Shown: positions 36,516 through 47,207 of the stretch, piece by piece
How the letters are laid out: each line of letters begins with the position of its first letter
Position numbering within the stretch: position 1 is the first letter of the stretch
Assembly: GCA_947458745.1 (NCBI GenBank)
Contig: CANGYQ010000020.1
Span: 1 to 64,000 of the forward strand
DNA: 64,000 bases
Source: Bryobacteraceae bacterium
GTDB lineage: Bacteria > Acidobacteriota > Terriglobia > Bryobacterales > Bryobacteraceae
Reading direction: 5' to 3'
The notes under the pieces: model-generated
Told to the model about the DNA's origin: nothing
The model's input: the letters and a program-made list of their open reading frames with translations, nothing else
The model's database searches: none
Made by a program: the position numbers and the translations under genes

Positions 36516-37112
36516 TTAGGCCGACTTGCGGCGCAACGCCAGCAGAGCCAGCACCGCACCCGCCAGCGCGACCGTTGCCGGCTCCGGTACGTCCACCGCG
36601 AAGTTGTCGATCGCGAAGCCGTTCAACGGATCCTGCGAGGTGTCTGGCGAGGCAAGCGTGATCTTGATCGAGTTCACCGGAGCGCCCTTGTACTTGTAGA
36701 GACCCTCCGCAAACACCAGCGACTTCAGGGCATTGGCCTTTTCCTCTCCCACCTGATTGCCCCACCCGTCATAGCGAGCCACCGTGATGGCATCCGCGAC
36801 ATCACCAAAGAAGGTCAAGGCAAAGCCAAACTGGAAGTTATCCCGCGGGGAGCCGAACACGATCTCCAAAACTTCGTCCTGATTGGGCTGGCCCACAATG
36901 GCCAGTCCATTCAGATAGAGCGCCTGGGGAGGGCCGCCAAAGTTGTACTGCACATCTACCTGAGAACTGACCTTGAAGTCATATCCATTCTTGCTGATCG
37001 TCAGTCCATTCACGCACTGCTGCGACACCTCGGACGTGGTCAGCACAACTCCGCCCACATCGATACCGAGGTCAGAGCGGCTAAAACAGAGTAAAAAACC
37101 CCTTTTTATCAA
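36516..37112 (-). CDS. PEP-CTERM sorted protein lacking a visible signal peptide
   Basis: 198 residues. The tail VPEPATVALAGAVLALLALR followed by RKSA is a classical PEP-CTERM anchor: VPEP motif, membrane helix, basic end. Such proteins are exported and then processed by exosortase. The body is beta-rich (NGYDFKVSSQVDVQYNFGG, NGFAIDNFAVD). The N-terminus, read from TTG 37110-37112 with GGAG upstream, is MIKRGFLLCFSRSDLGIDVG and has no hydrophobic export signal. The start is probably truncated or frameshifted, and the protein may not be exported. Confidence 0.7.
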   Translation of the reverse strand: MIKRGFLLCFSRSDLGIDVGGVVLTTSEVSQQCVNGLTISKNGYDFKVSSQVDVQYNFGGPPQALYLNGLAIVGQPNQDEVLEIVFGSPRDNFQFGFALTFFGDVADAITVARYDGWGNQVGEEKANALKSLVFAEGLYKYKGAPVNSIKITLASPDTSQDPLNGFAIDNFAVDVPEPATVALAGAVLALLALRRKSA

Positions 37113-37271
37113 GTCTCCTATGGAAACTGCCTTTGCGTTAGTTTAGATAACCCATCCAGGGATACAGTATTCGACTCGAGACGAAAACTTTTCCGCCCCT
37201 CCAGCCCATGGACGAAACCTGATTTTCACCCCGGCCGCCCGCCACAGGCGCCGCTCAACATGGCACAATAA

Positions 37272-38582
<1,311 letters not shown>

Positions 38583-38594
38583 GAGCCACGGCGC

Positions 38595-39344
38595 ATGTAC
38601 AAAATCGTACTCATCCGCCACGGCGAATCGACGTGGAACAAAGAGAACCGCTTCACCGGCTGGACCGACGTGGACCTTTCCGAAAAGGGCGTCGAGGAAG
38701 CTCATGAAGCTGGGCAGGTGTTGAAGCGCGAAGGCTATGCTTTCGACATTCTCTATACCAGCCTGCTGAAGCGCGCCATCAAGACGGCCAATATCGTGGC
38801 CGAGGAACTGGATCAGATCTGGCTTCCGGTGGTGCGTTCCTGGCGCTTGAATGAGCGTCACTACGGCGCACTGCAAGGCCTGAACAAGGCCGAAACCGCG
38901 GACAAGTATGGCGAAGCCCAGGTGAAAATCTGGCGCCGCAGCTACGACACGCCGCCGCCGCCGCTAGAATTGACCGATGAGCGTTTCCCGGGCAACGATG
39001 CCCGCTACGCCAAACTGGGCTCCTCCGCCCTGCCGGTCACCGAGTGCTTGAAGGATACCGTCGCCCGCTTCCTGCCGTTCTGGGAAGACACAATCGCCCC
39101 GGCCATCAAGAGTGGCCAGCGGGTGGTTGTCGCGGCGCACGGCAATTCCATCCGGGCCTTGGTGAAGTTCCTCGACAACGTCAGCGAAGAGGACATCGTG
39201 GAGCTGAACATTCCCACCGGCATGCCGCTGGTCTACGAACTCGACGTAAATCTGAAGCCGATCCGCAGCTACTATCTAGGCGATCCGGAAAAGGTTAAGG
39301 CCGCCATGGACGCGGTGGCCGCGCAAGGCAAGAAAAAGGCGTAG
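38595..39344 (+). CDS. gpmA: 2,3-bisphosphoglycerate-dependent phosphoglycerate mutase
   Basis: 249 residues with AGGAG 8 bases before the ATG. The phosphohistidine motif [20 protein letters not shown] sits at the N-terminus, with the second His in [14 protein letters not shown]. It interconverts 3- and 2-phosphoglycerate with 2,3-bisphosphoglycerate as cofactor. It is coupled to eno. Confidence 0.96.
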   Translation: MYKIVLIRHGESTWNKENRFTGWTDVDLSEKGVEEAHEAGQVLKREGYAFDILYTSLLKRAIKTANIVAEELDQIWLPVVRSWRLNERHYGALQGLNKAETADKYGEAQVKIWRRSYDTPPPPLELTDERFPGNDARYAKLGSSALPVTECLKDTVARFLPFWEDTIAPAIKSGQRVVVAAHGNSIRALVKFLDNVSEEDIVELNIPTGMPLVYELDVNLKPIRSYYLGDPEKVKAAMDAVAAQGKKKA

Positions 39345-39347
39345 CGC

Positions 39348-39773
39348 TCACGCTTCGCCGTCATCCAAAGGGATGGCTATTCGTGGCAGGCAGTACGCTT
39401 GTACGGATAGTTCGTCCCTTTTTCTGTCTGCCGATTCCACGCGTGCCGACAGTCCGTCGGGTGTGGCGCGATAGATGATGCGTTGCGGAAAGTCGTGCGC
39501 CAAGTTCTCAAAGACGGCTTCCTCGGCCGTCACCTTGACGGCGGTGAAGACGGTTTCTCGGCCTTTGATGGTGGAGATGTAGGCGAGCACTCCATTGTGC
39601 GATTCAATGCGAAGGTACTCGTACCCGGCGGTCTTCCCCGCCCGGTCCGTTTGGATATGCCCCAGGATCATGCCACCCAACGGCCGGCTCCAGACTTCCA
39701 GGACCGTCGTGCCTCACCCGTCCGCCTACCAGCAACACACCAGAAACTTCAACAGTAGCAACAGTTCAGCCAT
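39348..39773 (-). pseudogene. Probable DUF6265 family gene with two in-frame nonsense codons
   Basis: From ATG 39771-39773 the frame reads MAELLLLLKFLVCCW, then TAG (39726-39728), ADG, TGA (39714-39716), then GTTVLEVWSRPLGGMILG and an intact remainder with LRIESHNGVLAYIS and AVFENLAHDFPQRIIYR. The last motif is characteristic of DUF6265, and the family's N-terminal CW...VxExW...GGxxLG layout matches across both stops. CAG to TAG and CGA to TGA would each be one C-to-T change. Alternatively, translation begins at a TTG near 39680 and yields a shortened protein. Confidence 0.6.
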
Positions 39774-39864
39774 GGAGTTAAGCTACACAACAGCGAACGA
39801 CCTTGTCTCAAGAAAGTGGTAGATTTTCCGTGATTCGCCCCAACAAAGTTTGGGCCAGCACGAC

Positions 39865-39888
39865 AAAAAGGGCCAGCCATTACTGGCC
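39865..39888 (-). terminator. Intrinsic terminator of the fasciclin gene
   Basis: On the minus strand GGCCAG-TAATGG-CTGGCC is followed by C and five T. It lies about 30 bases after the fasciclin stop codon. Confidence 0.85.
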
Positions 39889-39916
39889 AGCCCCTTCAAC
39901 AGATCTTAGTAAACAG

Positions 39917-40375
39917 TTACAGCTTCGGCAGGATGACGCTGTCGATCACGTGGATCACGCCGTTGGAAGTTTCGATGTCGGCCTTCACAACCTTGGACTT
40001 GTCGATCGTCACGCCACCGGCGGTGGCGAGCGAAGCGGACTGACCGTTCACCGTCTTCACCTTGCCCGCCTTGACGTCCTTGGCCATAACTTTGCCGGAA
40101 ACCACGTGGTAGAGCAGGACTTTCTTCAGCTTTTCCTTATCCTTGCCCAGCATTTCCAGCGTCGCGGCCGGAACCTTGGCGAAGGCTTCATCGGTGGGAG
40201 CAAACACGGTGAACGGGCCAGCGCCCTTCAAGGTGTCTACTAGGCCGGCATCGCCGACCAGCTTCACCAAAGTCTTAAAGCTACCCGCGGCCACCGCGGT
40301 GTCCACAATGTCAGCCGCAGCGGAGAGACCAGCAAACGCCATCAAACCCGCGAACACCAGAGCAAAACGCTTCAT
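39917..40375 (-). CDS. Secreted fasciclin (FAS1) domain protein
   Basis: 152 residues. The signal peptide ends around AGLSAAA. One FAS1 domain follows: [47 protein letters not shown] (the YH motif) and [18 protein letters not shown]1 domains mediate adhesion or envelope interactions. AAGGAG sits 8 bases before the ATG and a terminator follows, so it is probably a single-gene transcript. Confidence 0.95.
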   Translation of the reverse strand: MKRFALVFAGLMAFAGLSAAADIVDTAVAAGSFKTLVKLVGDAGLVDTLKGAGPFTVFAPTDEAFAKVPAATLEMLGKDKEKLKKVLLYHVVSGKVMAKDVKAGKVKTVNGQSASLATAGGVTIDKSKVVKADIETSNGVIHVIDSVILPKL

Positions 40376-40440
40376 TCATAATCTCCTTAGTCAGTTATAA
40401 CTTCTGTCACATGTAAGATGGATTGGGATTTGGAGCGGCG

Positions 40441-41472
40441 CTAATTATTTTTTGATGAATCGCTCTTGTTGGCCAGGGGCACCACCACCGTTGCGGCGGC
40501 GCGCTGGGAGGAGGCATAGTCGCCCCGTAACCGGAACCCGATTCGCAGGTCAACCACCGGGCGCGGTATCTCCAGCCGCCCGGCGCGCAGCCGGTCCAGT
40601 GGAAGTTCCTGGTCGACACCATTGATGCTGAGTTCCGCACCGGTGGCTCCCGAAAGAAAGCCCACCGAGGGATTCCAGCTCACCGTCACCTTGCGCGCGT
40701 CGGCGTAGTCCACCATCAGCCGGACCGGACGGTCCAGCGCCAGGAACACGGCCCCCGTCACAACCGCAACGGCCCCGACGAAAGCCGCCACGCGGGGGAG
40801 AGCTGCCCGGATGGTCCCCCATCGAGTACGGACGGCACGCCGAGCCGGCAGGGAGTCCGGTTCAGGCCTGGAAACGGACACAGGAGCAGCACCGCTGGGC
40901 GTCGCTGGGTTCCCCGCCGCTGGCACCACCACCGGTTCCGGCGGCAGCAGTTCGAACTGGACGCCCCGGTCTGATGCGATCCGGTCGGGGCCGGCGGGGT
41001 CCGGTGCTGCTGCGGGCTCGCTAGGCCGGTAATGGATCAGGGCAGCTGCGACCGGCCGCTGGGTGGAGGGCCGCAGAATCAGGGCCAGGGCACCCTTTCT
41101 GCCGAAAATCAGCTCACACGCTTCGCCATCCTCGGGCGAAAGTGCCGCCATGCCCCGCGTCCGGGAGCGGAACCAGCCGATGGGCTTCAGCGTTCGCAGG
41201 TCGAGATCATGCATCCAATCGGTGACCATACCCTTGGCAGCGGCCAGTTCGTCCGGCGGCATCGGCACCGCAGGACGGGCCGCATCCTCGCGGGCCAGTT
41301 CGCGCCAAGCCAGAATGCGCCATCGCGTATTGGAGGCTCGGCCATAGAGGATGCCCGCCACTTCGCCACCCACGGGCGATTGCGCCTCAAAGGCTGCCAT
41401 CACGCGGAGGCGTAACTCCTCCATCGCCACGATGTCCCATTCCACCGGCTTGCCATTCACGGTCAACGACAT
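40441..41472 (-). CDS. Membrane protein with a degenerate JAB/MPN-like N-terminal domain
   Basis: 343 residues. Residues 15-150 look like the JAB1/MPN fold: GGEVAGILYG (35-44), then KPIGWFRSRT (96-105) where active enzymes have GWYHSHP, and LSPEDGEACELIFG. The two zinc His are replaced, so it should not be an active metalloprotease. A Pro/Ala-rich linker, one membrane segment near 230-250 and a C-terminal beta-rich domain follow. A scaffold or ubiquitin-like-binding role is conceivable. It is divergent from the permease pair. Confidence 0.55.
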   Translation of the reverse strand: MSLTVNGKPVEWDIVAMEELRLRVMAAFEAQSPVGGEVAGILYGRASNTRWRILAWRELAREDAARPAVPMPPDELAAAKGMVTDWMHDLDLRTLKPIGWFRSRTRGMAALSPEDGEACELIFGRKGALALILRPSTQRPVAAALIHYRPSEPAAAPDPAGPDRIASDRGVQFELLPPEPVVVPAAGNPATPSGAAPVSVSRPEPDSLPARRAVRTRWGTIRAALPRVAAFVGAVAVVTGAVFLALDRPVRLMVDYADARKVTVSWNPSVGFLSGATGAELSINGVDQELPLDRLRAGRLEIPRPVVDLRIGFRLRGDYASSQRAAATVVVPLANKSDSSKNN

Positions 41473-41582
41473 TCATCTACCAGTCTGGCATGGCCACGCA
41501 ACCAAGGGGGGCCACGACCAGAGCAGCCCAACATAGCGAAAGTTAACGATCGCTGCCACAACCTGCGATCATCAGAATAGCG

Positions 41583-42830
41583 ATGCAAGGATGGTTTCTC
41601 TTTTACACCACCGTCGGCTTAGCGGTGGATTCCATGAAGGCGCACAAGTTGCGCACCTTTCTGACACTGCTGGGTGTCTTGATTGGGGTTCTTAGTGTCG
41701 TGCTGGTGGGCGCGGCGATTGAAGGACTGGGAGTCACGGCCAGCGAAATTACCTCCAAGGCCTTCGGCACCGAGACCTACTTGATCGCGCAGATCGCCTC
41801 GCCCGGCGGCCTCAGCCGGCGGCAGGTGTTCGAGAAACTGCGCAAGAACAAGCAGATCCGCAAGGAAGATTTGGCGCACCTCCGGATGATCACGGGCGAC
41901 CAGATCCTCTACAGCCCCTATCAGCAGCGCCCCGAGGATGTGAAGTCCGGTGAGCGGACCTTTGAAGGAGCCATCGTTATCGGTGTCGCGGCCGCGCTGG
42001 CTGACATCCGCGACGTGGCCGTGGCCGATGGACGCTTCTTCACGGACCAGGAGGAACAGACGCGACAGCAGGTCTGTGTGATCGGCGAAGATCTGCGCGT
42101 GGCATTCTTCGAGGGCACGTCACCCATCGGCAAGACCATCAAGGTGCGGGGCTATGACTTCCGCATCGTCGGTGTGCAGGAGAAGCTGGGCTCCAGTTTT
42201 GGCCGCACCCAGGACAATTCGGTCTATATGCCCGCCGCGGTGTATGCCCGGCTGTATGGCTATCCCGCGACGATGTCGATCTTTGGCCGCCCGCGTGCGG
42301 GCACCGGACTTACCCTGGACACCAGCCTGGATGTCACCCGCGTGGCCTTGCGGTCGCGCTTCCGCGCCAAGCCCGGTGCGGACGATCCGTTTGAGTTTTT
42401 GACGCCGGATTCCATCCGGGGGTTTGTCGACAACATTCTGGGGTTGATCAGCGTCGTGGTGGTGCCAGTGACCATGATCTCGCTCGTCGTGGGCGGCATC
42501 GTGATCATGAACATCATGCTGGTCTCAGTAACGGAGCGGACCCGCGAGATTGGCGTGCGCAAGTCACTCGGGGCCCGGTCCAGCGACATCCTCTTGCAGT
42601 TCCTGCTGGAATCTCTGATCGTGTCCGGAGCCGGGGGCATGCTGGGGTTGGCGTTTGCGGCGGTGCTCTGCGAGATATTGAGCCAGGCATTTGGCGCGGC
42701 GCTGAAGATAACAACGCCTTACGTCTTCCTGGCAATTTTCGTGTCTTCGGCCACGGGCGTCATCAGTGGCTGGTATCCCGCACGCCGCGCCGCGCGGCTC
42801 GATCCGGTGGAAGCGCTCCGCTCGGAATAA
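41583..42830 (+). CDS. MacB/FtsX-type ABC transporter permease
   Basis: 415 residues. An N-terminal membrane segment (LRTFLTLLGVLIGVLSVVL) precedes a periplasmic MacB_PCD domain of about 230 residues. Three C-terminal helices form the FtsX domain, with NIMLVSVTERTREIGVRKSL before the second. The final ARRAARLDPVEALRSE is the normal ending. No ATPase gene lies nearby. A second permease of the same type follows after 12 bases, so the two may form a heterodimer. Confidence 0.9.
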   Translation: MQGWFLFYTTVGLAVDSMKAHKLRTFLTLLGVLIGVLSVVLVGAAIEGLGVTASEITSKAFGTETYLIAQIASPGGLSRRQVFEKLRKNKQIRKEDLAHLRMITGDQILYSPYQQRPEDVKSGERTFEGAIVIGVAAALADIRDVAVADGRFFTDQEEQTRQQVCVIGEDLRVAFFEGTSPIGKTIKVRGYDFRIVGVQEKLGSSFGRTQDNSVYMPAAVYARLYGYPATMSIFGRPRAGTGLTLDTSLDVTRVALRSRFRAKPGADDPFEFLTPDSIRGFVDNILGLISVVVVPVTMISLVVGGIVIMNIMLVSVTERTREIGVRKSLGARSSDILLQFLLESLIVSGAGGMLGLAFAAVLCEILSQAFGAALKITTPYVFLAIFVSSATGVISGWYPARRAARLDPVEALRSE

Positions 42831-42842
42831 GAGAAGGAACCC

Positions 42843-44093
42843 ATGCAAATCACCCCCGGCGAGAATCTGCGGATGGCGATTGAGGCCGTCTGGACCAACC
42901 GCTTCCGCAGCCTGCTGACCATCCTGGGAATCGTCATCGGCATCACCACGGTGGTGACCGTGGCCAGTCTTCTGACCGGCCTCCGCAAAGGCATCGTCAC
43001 CTTCTTCCAGGAATTCGGACCGGACAACATCTTCGTAGCCCGATTTTCGGGCGACCCCGGGTCACAGGGCACACCCAAGGAAGCCAAGCGCCGCCCCTTG
43101 CGGCCTGAATACGCCGACCTGATCCGGCGTCTGTCACCCTCGGTGGAGGACGTGTCGATCCAGATGTTCGTCCCCGGCAACGTCGGCAACCGGCCGATCA
43201 CGGCTAAGGTACCGGGCTTTGAATCGGACAACGTCAGCCTGGTGGGCCAAACCGCCAACTCCATCCAGATCCAGCCGCGCGAGTTCCGCGAAGGGCGGTA
43301 CTTTACACAGGAAGAGGAGAACCGCGCACTCCGGGTGGCCGTCATCGGTCCTTTGCTGGCCGACGTCCTATACCCGGACGGCAATGCCGTCGGGCGGACA
43401 TTTATCATTGACGGCGCCGAGTATACCGTGATCGGAGTGACAGCCAAGGCCAAGGGCGGGTTCTTCGGAGAGAACGGCATAGATCGCCAAGCCACCGCAC
43501 CACTGGCCACCATCCGGCTGCGCTATCCGCAGCTCGACCGGTTTTTCATCACCGTCAAAGCCAAGCCGACTCTGCGTGATTCCGCCTTCGAGGAGGCCCG
43601 GGCGACGTTACGCAAGATCCGGCGCGTGCCCAACGGCGTCGACGACGACTTCAGCATCACCACGCCGGACTCCATCATTAAGCAGTTCGACACCATCACC
43701 GGCCTGATCGTCCTGGTCTCGATCGCCATTTCCGGGCTGGGCCTGCTGGTGGGCGGCATCGGCGTGATGAACATCATGCTGGTCTCCGTAACGGAACGCA
43801 CCAAAGAGATCGGCATTCGCAAAGCGTTGGGAGCGCGGCGGTTCGACATTGTCAGCCAGTTCCTGATCGAGGCCATCGCCCTGACGGGGGTGGGCGGAAT
43901 TCTGGGCATTGTCATCTCAATTGCGGTGACGGCGCTGGTCAGCGCGCTGGTACCATCGCTGCCGTCGGAGACACCGTCCTGGGCGATTGCCGCCGGGCTA
44001 GGCGTTTCGGTGGCGGTAGGCTTGTTTTTCGGAGTTTGGCCGGCCACCAAGGCCTCCCGCCTGGATCCGGTGGAAGCGCTCCGCTACGAATAG
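42843..44093 (+). CDS. MacB/FtsX-type ABC transporter permease
   Basis: 416 residues, with AGAAGGA 5 bases before the ATG. The layout equals the previous gene: first helix around LLTILGIVIGITTVVTVASL, a periplasmic core, then NIMLVSVTERTKEIGIRKAL and a terminal KASRLDPVEALRYE. Identity to its neighbour is clear in the FtsX part and low in the periplasmic part, as expected for diverged tandem duplicates. It acts in lipid, peptide or lipoprotein transport, or as a mechanotransmission partner. Confidence 0.9.
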   Translation: MQITPGENLRMAIEAVWTNRFRSLLTILGIVIGITTVVTVASLLTGLRKGIVTFFQEFGPDNIFVARFSGDPGSQGTPKEAKRRPLRPEYADLIRRLSPSVEDVSIQMFVPGNVGNRPITAKVPGFESDNVSLVGQTANSIQIQPREFREGRYFTQEEENRALRVAVIGPLLADVLYPDGNAVGRTFIIDGAEYTVIGVTAKAKGGFFGENGIDRQATAPLATIRLRYPQLDRFFITVKAKPTLRDSAFEEARATLRKIRRVPNGVDDDFSITTPDSIIKQFDTITGLIVLVSIAISGLGLLVGGIGVMNIMLVSVTERTKEIGIRKALGARRFDIVSQFLIEAIALTGVGGILGIVISIAVTALVSALVPSLPSETPSWAIAAGLGVSVAVGLFFGVWPATKASRLDPVEALRYE

Positions 44094-44166
44094 GACCTGA
44101 CCGGCTGGACCGCGCTGGAGCCCGGCCGATAGCCGATGCCTGGCCGGACATGCTAAACAGTTATAG

Positions 44167-44793
44167 ATGCCACGGAACGACGAAGGCGAATACGAACTGA
44201 TTCTAGACAACAAGAAGTTGCTCAGCATCTTCTTTGTGGTGGTGGTATTGCTGGGCGTCGGCTTCACGCTGGGGTTCGTGCTGGGGCGTAGTTCAGGGCC
44301 TGGCATGACCGAATCAGTGGCCGAGAAGTTGGCAGCTAAGGCCGCCGACCCCGGCCCCAGTTCATCCCCTTTGGCCAATTCCACGAAGCCGGACCCCGCC
44401 CCGACAGCGTTGCCACCCGTGGTGACCGAACCCACGCCCGGCCGCTCCACGGAAGCCGTCACCACTCGGGCCGCGGAGAAGGAAGCGACGCCGGAACCGG
44501 CCCCCCCTAAGGCTAAAAAAGAGAGCCCCGCCTCAGTGCCTTACCGTACGGGCGCGCCACCAGCAGGAAGCACCTTCATCCAGGTAGCCTCCGTTAGCCG
44601 GAGTGACGCCGAGATGGAAGCCACCACTTTGGCCGAGAAGGGCTATCCAACGTGGGTGGCCGCAGGCGATAAGGAAGATGTGTTCCGCGTGCTGGTAGGC
44701 CCGTTCACCGACACGGCCGGGCTTTCCAAAGCCAAGGCCTCGCTGGAACAGTTGGGCTTCAAGCGAGCCTTCAAGAAGGAATACAAGAAGTAG
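44167..44793 (+). CDS. Membrane-anchored SPOR domain protein
   Basis: 208 residues: a short cytoplasmic start, one membrane helix at about 18-40 (LSIFFVVVVLLGVGFTLGFV), an Ala/Pro/Thr-rich periplasmic linker (about 45-125), and a C-terminal SPOR domain (FIQVASVSRSDAEMEATTLA, VLVGPFTDTAGLSKAKASL). SPOR domains bind denuded peptidoglycan at division sites. Its stop overlaps the lipA start by one base. Confidence 0.9.
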   Translation: MPRNDEGEYELILDNKKLLSIFFVVVVLLGVGFTLGFVLGRSSGPGMTESVAEKLAAKAADPGPSSSPLANSTKPDPAPTALPPVVTEPTPGRSTEAVTTRAAEKEATPEPAPPKAKKESPASVPYRTGAPPAGSTFIQVASVSRSDAEMEATTLAEKGYPTWVAAGDKEDVFRVLVGPFTDTAGLSKAKASLEQLGFKRAFKKEYKK

Positions 44794-45701
44794 TGGAGAC
44801 TCTGGTTCAGATTGCGCCTCCCCGCCCGGAGGCCGGCCCGCGCCTGCCGGATTTTCTCCGCAAAAGCGCGACGCACTTTGAGTCGCTGACGGCGTTAAAG
44901 AAGGATTTGCGGGCGCTGAACCTGCATACGGTCTGCGAGTCCGCCCGTTGCCCCAATATCCACGAATGTTTCCATCGCGGCGCGGCCACCTTCATGATCC
45001 TGGGCAATCTCTGCACCCGGGGCTGTACCTTCTGCAGCGTGCCCAAGTTCAACCCCCGCAAGCAGGAATCGCCACTGGACCCCGACGAACCCGCGCATGT
45101 CGCGCGGATGGCCGCCACCATGAAACTGCGCTACGTCGTCATCACCAGCGTCAACCGGGACGACCTGGCTGACGGCGGCTCGACGCACTTCGCCGCGACT
45201 GTTACCGCCGTTCAGCAGGCATTGCCTGCGGCACAGGTGGAGGTCTTGACGCCCGACTTTGACGGCAACCTGGGGGCCGTCGCCCGCGTGCTGGATGCTG
45301 CGCCCGACGTCTTCAACCACAACATGGAAACCATCGCCCGGCTCTATCGCAGCGTCCGGCCGCAGGCGAAGTACCAGCAATCGCTGGAGGTACTGAAGTT
45401 CGCCAAACAGCACCGCCCGCAGGCATTGACGAAATCGGGCCTGATGGTGGGGTTGGGGGAAAAGTTCGATGAGGTGTGCCGTTTGCTCGACGACCTGCGC
45501 GCGGCGGACACCGATATCGCTACCATCGGCCAGTATCTACAGCCGTCGCGGAAGAACCGGCGGGTGACCCGCCACGTGCCACTGGAGGAATATGAACGGT
45601 GGCGTGAATATGGCCTTTCCATCGGGTTCAAGAATGTCTTTGCCGGGCCGTTTGTGCGCAGTTCCTACATGGCGGACCTGGTCCACGAAGAAGCCATCTA
45701 G
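44793..45701 (+). CDS. lipA: Lipoyl synthase
   Basis: 302 residues from a GTG start. The auxiliary cluster motif is CESARCPNIHEC, and the radical SAM motif CTRGCTFC binds the second 4Fe-4S cluster. HNMETIARLYRSVRPQAKY and LMVGLGE follow the usual LipA order. It inserts sulfur into octanoyl groups on 2-oxoacid dehydrogenase E2 and GcvH. lipB is not in the window. The next gene, lnt, begins right after the stop. Confidence 0.97.
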   Translation: METLVQIAPPRPEAGPRLPDFLRKSATHFESLTALKKDLRALNLHTVCESARCPNIHECFHRGAATFMILGNLCTRGCTFCSVPKFNPRKQESPLDPDEPAHVARMAATMKLRYVVITSVNRDDLADGGSTHFAATVTAVQQALPAAQVEVLTPDFDGNLGAVARVLDAAPDVFNHNMETIARLYRSVRPQAKYQQSLEVLKFAKQHRPQALTKSGLMVGLGEKFDEVCRLLDDLRAADTDIATIGQYLQPSRKNRRVTRHVPLEEYERWREYGLSIGFKNVFAGPFVRSSYMADLVHEEAI

Positions 45702-47207
45702 ATGCTACCTGGCTTGAACATTCTGGCCGCGCTGGTTTCCGGCCAGCTGCTGGTGCTTCTCTTCCCCGGCTTCACCGGCTTGCAGATTGATTTGCTGGCG
45801 CCTGTCGCCCTGGTCCCGCTGCTGTTTGCCTGTGGCCGGGAAGCGCGCCCGTGGGTAAGATTCGCCGTGGGCGAGCTGACTGGCTTCATCTTCTGGGCGG
45901 GCGTCTGCTACTGGATCCGGCCGACGCTGGCCGCCTACGGTGGCTTAAGTGAGCCGCTCAGCTGGTTGACGCTGGTGCTGTTCGCCGCCATCAAGGCTCT
46001 GCACACGGCCGTGTTCGCGCTCTGCGCGGGCTGGCTGATGGGGCGCTGGTGGGCCATTCCGGCCATCGCGGCGCTGTGGGCCGGCATCGAACGGACCCAC
46101 GGGACGTTTGGCTTTGCCTGGTTGACGCTGGGCAATGCGGCCGTACCCATGGGTATCCCCTTACGGGCAGCACCATTGCTGGGGGTCTACGGAGTTTCCT
46201 TCGTGCTGGTGATGCTCAACGTCGGCTTGGCCTTACTGATTCTGCGCCGCCCGCGAGCGCATCTACTGTGGCTGTTGGCGCTGCCCGGCCTCTATCTGCT
46301 ACCCGAGTTGCCGAACGCCTACAAGGGCGAACTGACGGCGGTGGCCATGCAGCCCAACTTAACCGAGAGCACCCCGCCGGACATCTCGCGCCTGGCAAAC
46401 CTGTCACTGGCCGCCGCACTGCCGCGCGCCAATCTGGTGGTGTGGCCCGAGATGCCAGCGGGGTTCTACTGGGACCGCGTCACCCCGGGCGGCAACTCCG
46501 AATTGCGCCAAGCGGTCAGCACCCTGGCGCGACTGGCCGGTGCCCCCGTGTTGTTGGGAGCAGTGACGCATACCCCGGAAGGAGCGCCGCTGAACTCAGC
46601 CGTCATCGTCGACCCCCAAGGCAACGAACGCGGCCGCTACTCAAAGACCTTTCTGGTGCCGTTCGGCGAGTTCATACCGCCCATGTTCGGCTGGATCACC
46701 AAGATCTCCACCGAAGCGGGCGACTTCGCCGCAGGCGATGGCCCTCACGTTACGCAGGTAGACCCGCTCCGGATTGGCACCTTCATCTGTTACGAAGCCG
46801 CGTTCCCGCATCTGGTCCGCTTGAATGCCGCGCAGAACGCCAACGTGCTGGTGAACATCTCCAACGATGGCTGGTTCTTCAAGACCGCCGCCCGCGAGCA
46901 GCACCTGCTGCTGGCCCGCATGCGCGCCATCGAAAATCAGCGCTGGGTGCTGCGCGTGACCAATGACGGCATCACGGCGTCGATTGACCCTGCCGGTCGC
47001 GTGGCCCGCACTTTGCTGCCCTATCGCGAAACCGCGGGGCGCCTGAATTTCTCCACCGTCAGCGAGACGACGCCCTACTCCAAACATGGCGACTGGTTCG
47101 CCTGGATCTGCCTGGCACTCGGGTTGATCCTCACCGGCCTTGCCGCCCTGATGCCGCACTACCAACGCGAGCGCGAACCAGAAGAAGAGATCCGCCTGGG
47201 CCTCTAG
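45702..47207 (+). CDS. lnt: Apolipoprotein N-acyltransferase
   Basis: 501 residues: about six N-terminal membrane segments, then a nitrilase-type domain. The catalytic triad is visible as Glu in VVWPEMPAG, Lys in [14 protein letters not shown] and Cys in [11 protein letters not shown]. One last membrane helix closes the protein. It adds the third acyl chain to the N-terminal Cys of lipoproteins in the inner membrane. Its end overlaps the convergent kbl gene by 4 bases. Confidence 0.95.
   Translation: MLPGLNILAALVSGQLLVLLFPGFTGLQIDLLAPVALVPLLFACGREARPWVRFAVGELTGFIFWAGVCYWIRPTLAAYGGLSEPLSWLTLVLFAAIKALHTAVFALCAGWLMGRWWAIPAIAALWAGIERTHGTFGFAWLTLGNAAVPMGIPLRAAPLLGVYGVSFVLVMLNVGLALLILRRPRAHLLWLLALPGLYLLPELPNAYKGELTAVAMQPNLTESTPPDISRLANLSLAAALPRANLVVWPEMPAGFYWDRVTPGGNSELRQAVSTLARLAGAPVLLGAVTHTPEGAPLNSAVIVDPQGNERGRYSKTFLVPFGEFIPPMFGWITKISTEAGDFAAGDGPHVTQVDPLRIGTFICYEAAFPHLVRLNAAQNANVLVNISNDGWFFKTAAREQHLLLARMRAIENQRWVLRVTNDGITASIDPAGRVARTLLPYRETAGRLNFSTVSETTPYSKHGDWFAWICLALGLILTGLAALMPHYQREREPEEEIRLGL

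Noticed and set aside
39714-39728. TGA in the DUF6265 gene as a second selenocysteine codon
   Set aside because: A TAG lies 12 bases upstream in the same frame, and the position is not a redox Cys in the family, so decay is the simpler reading.
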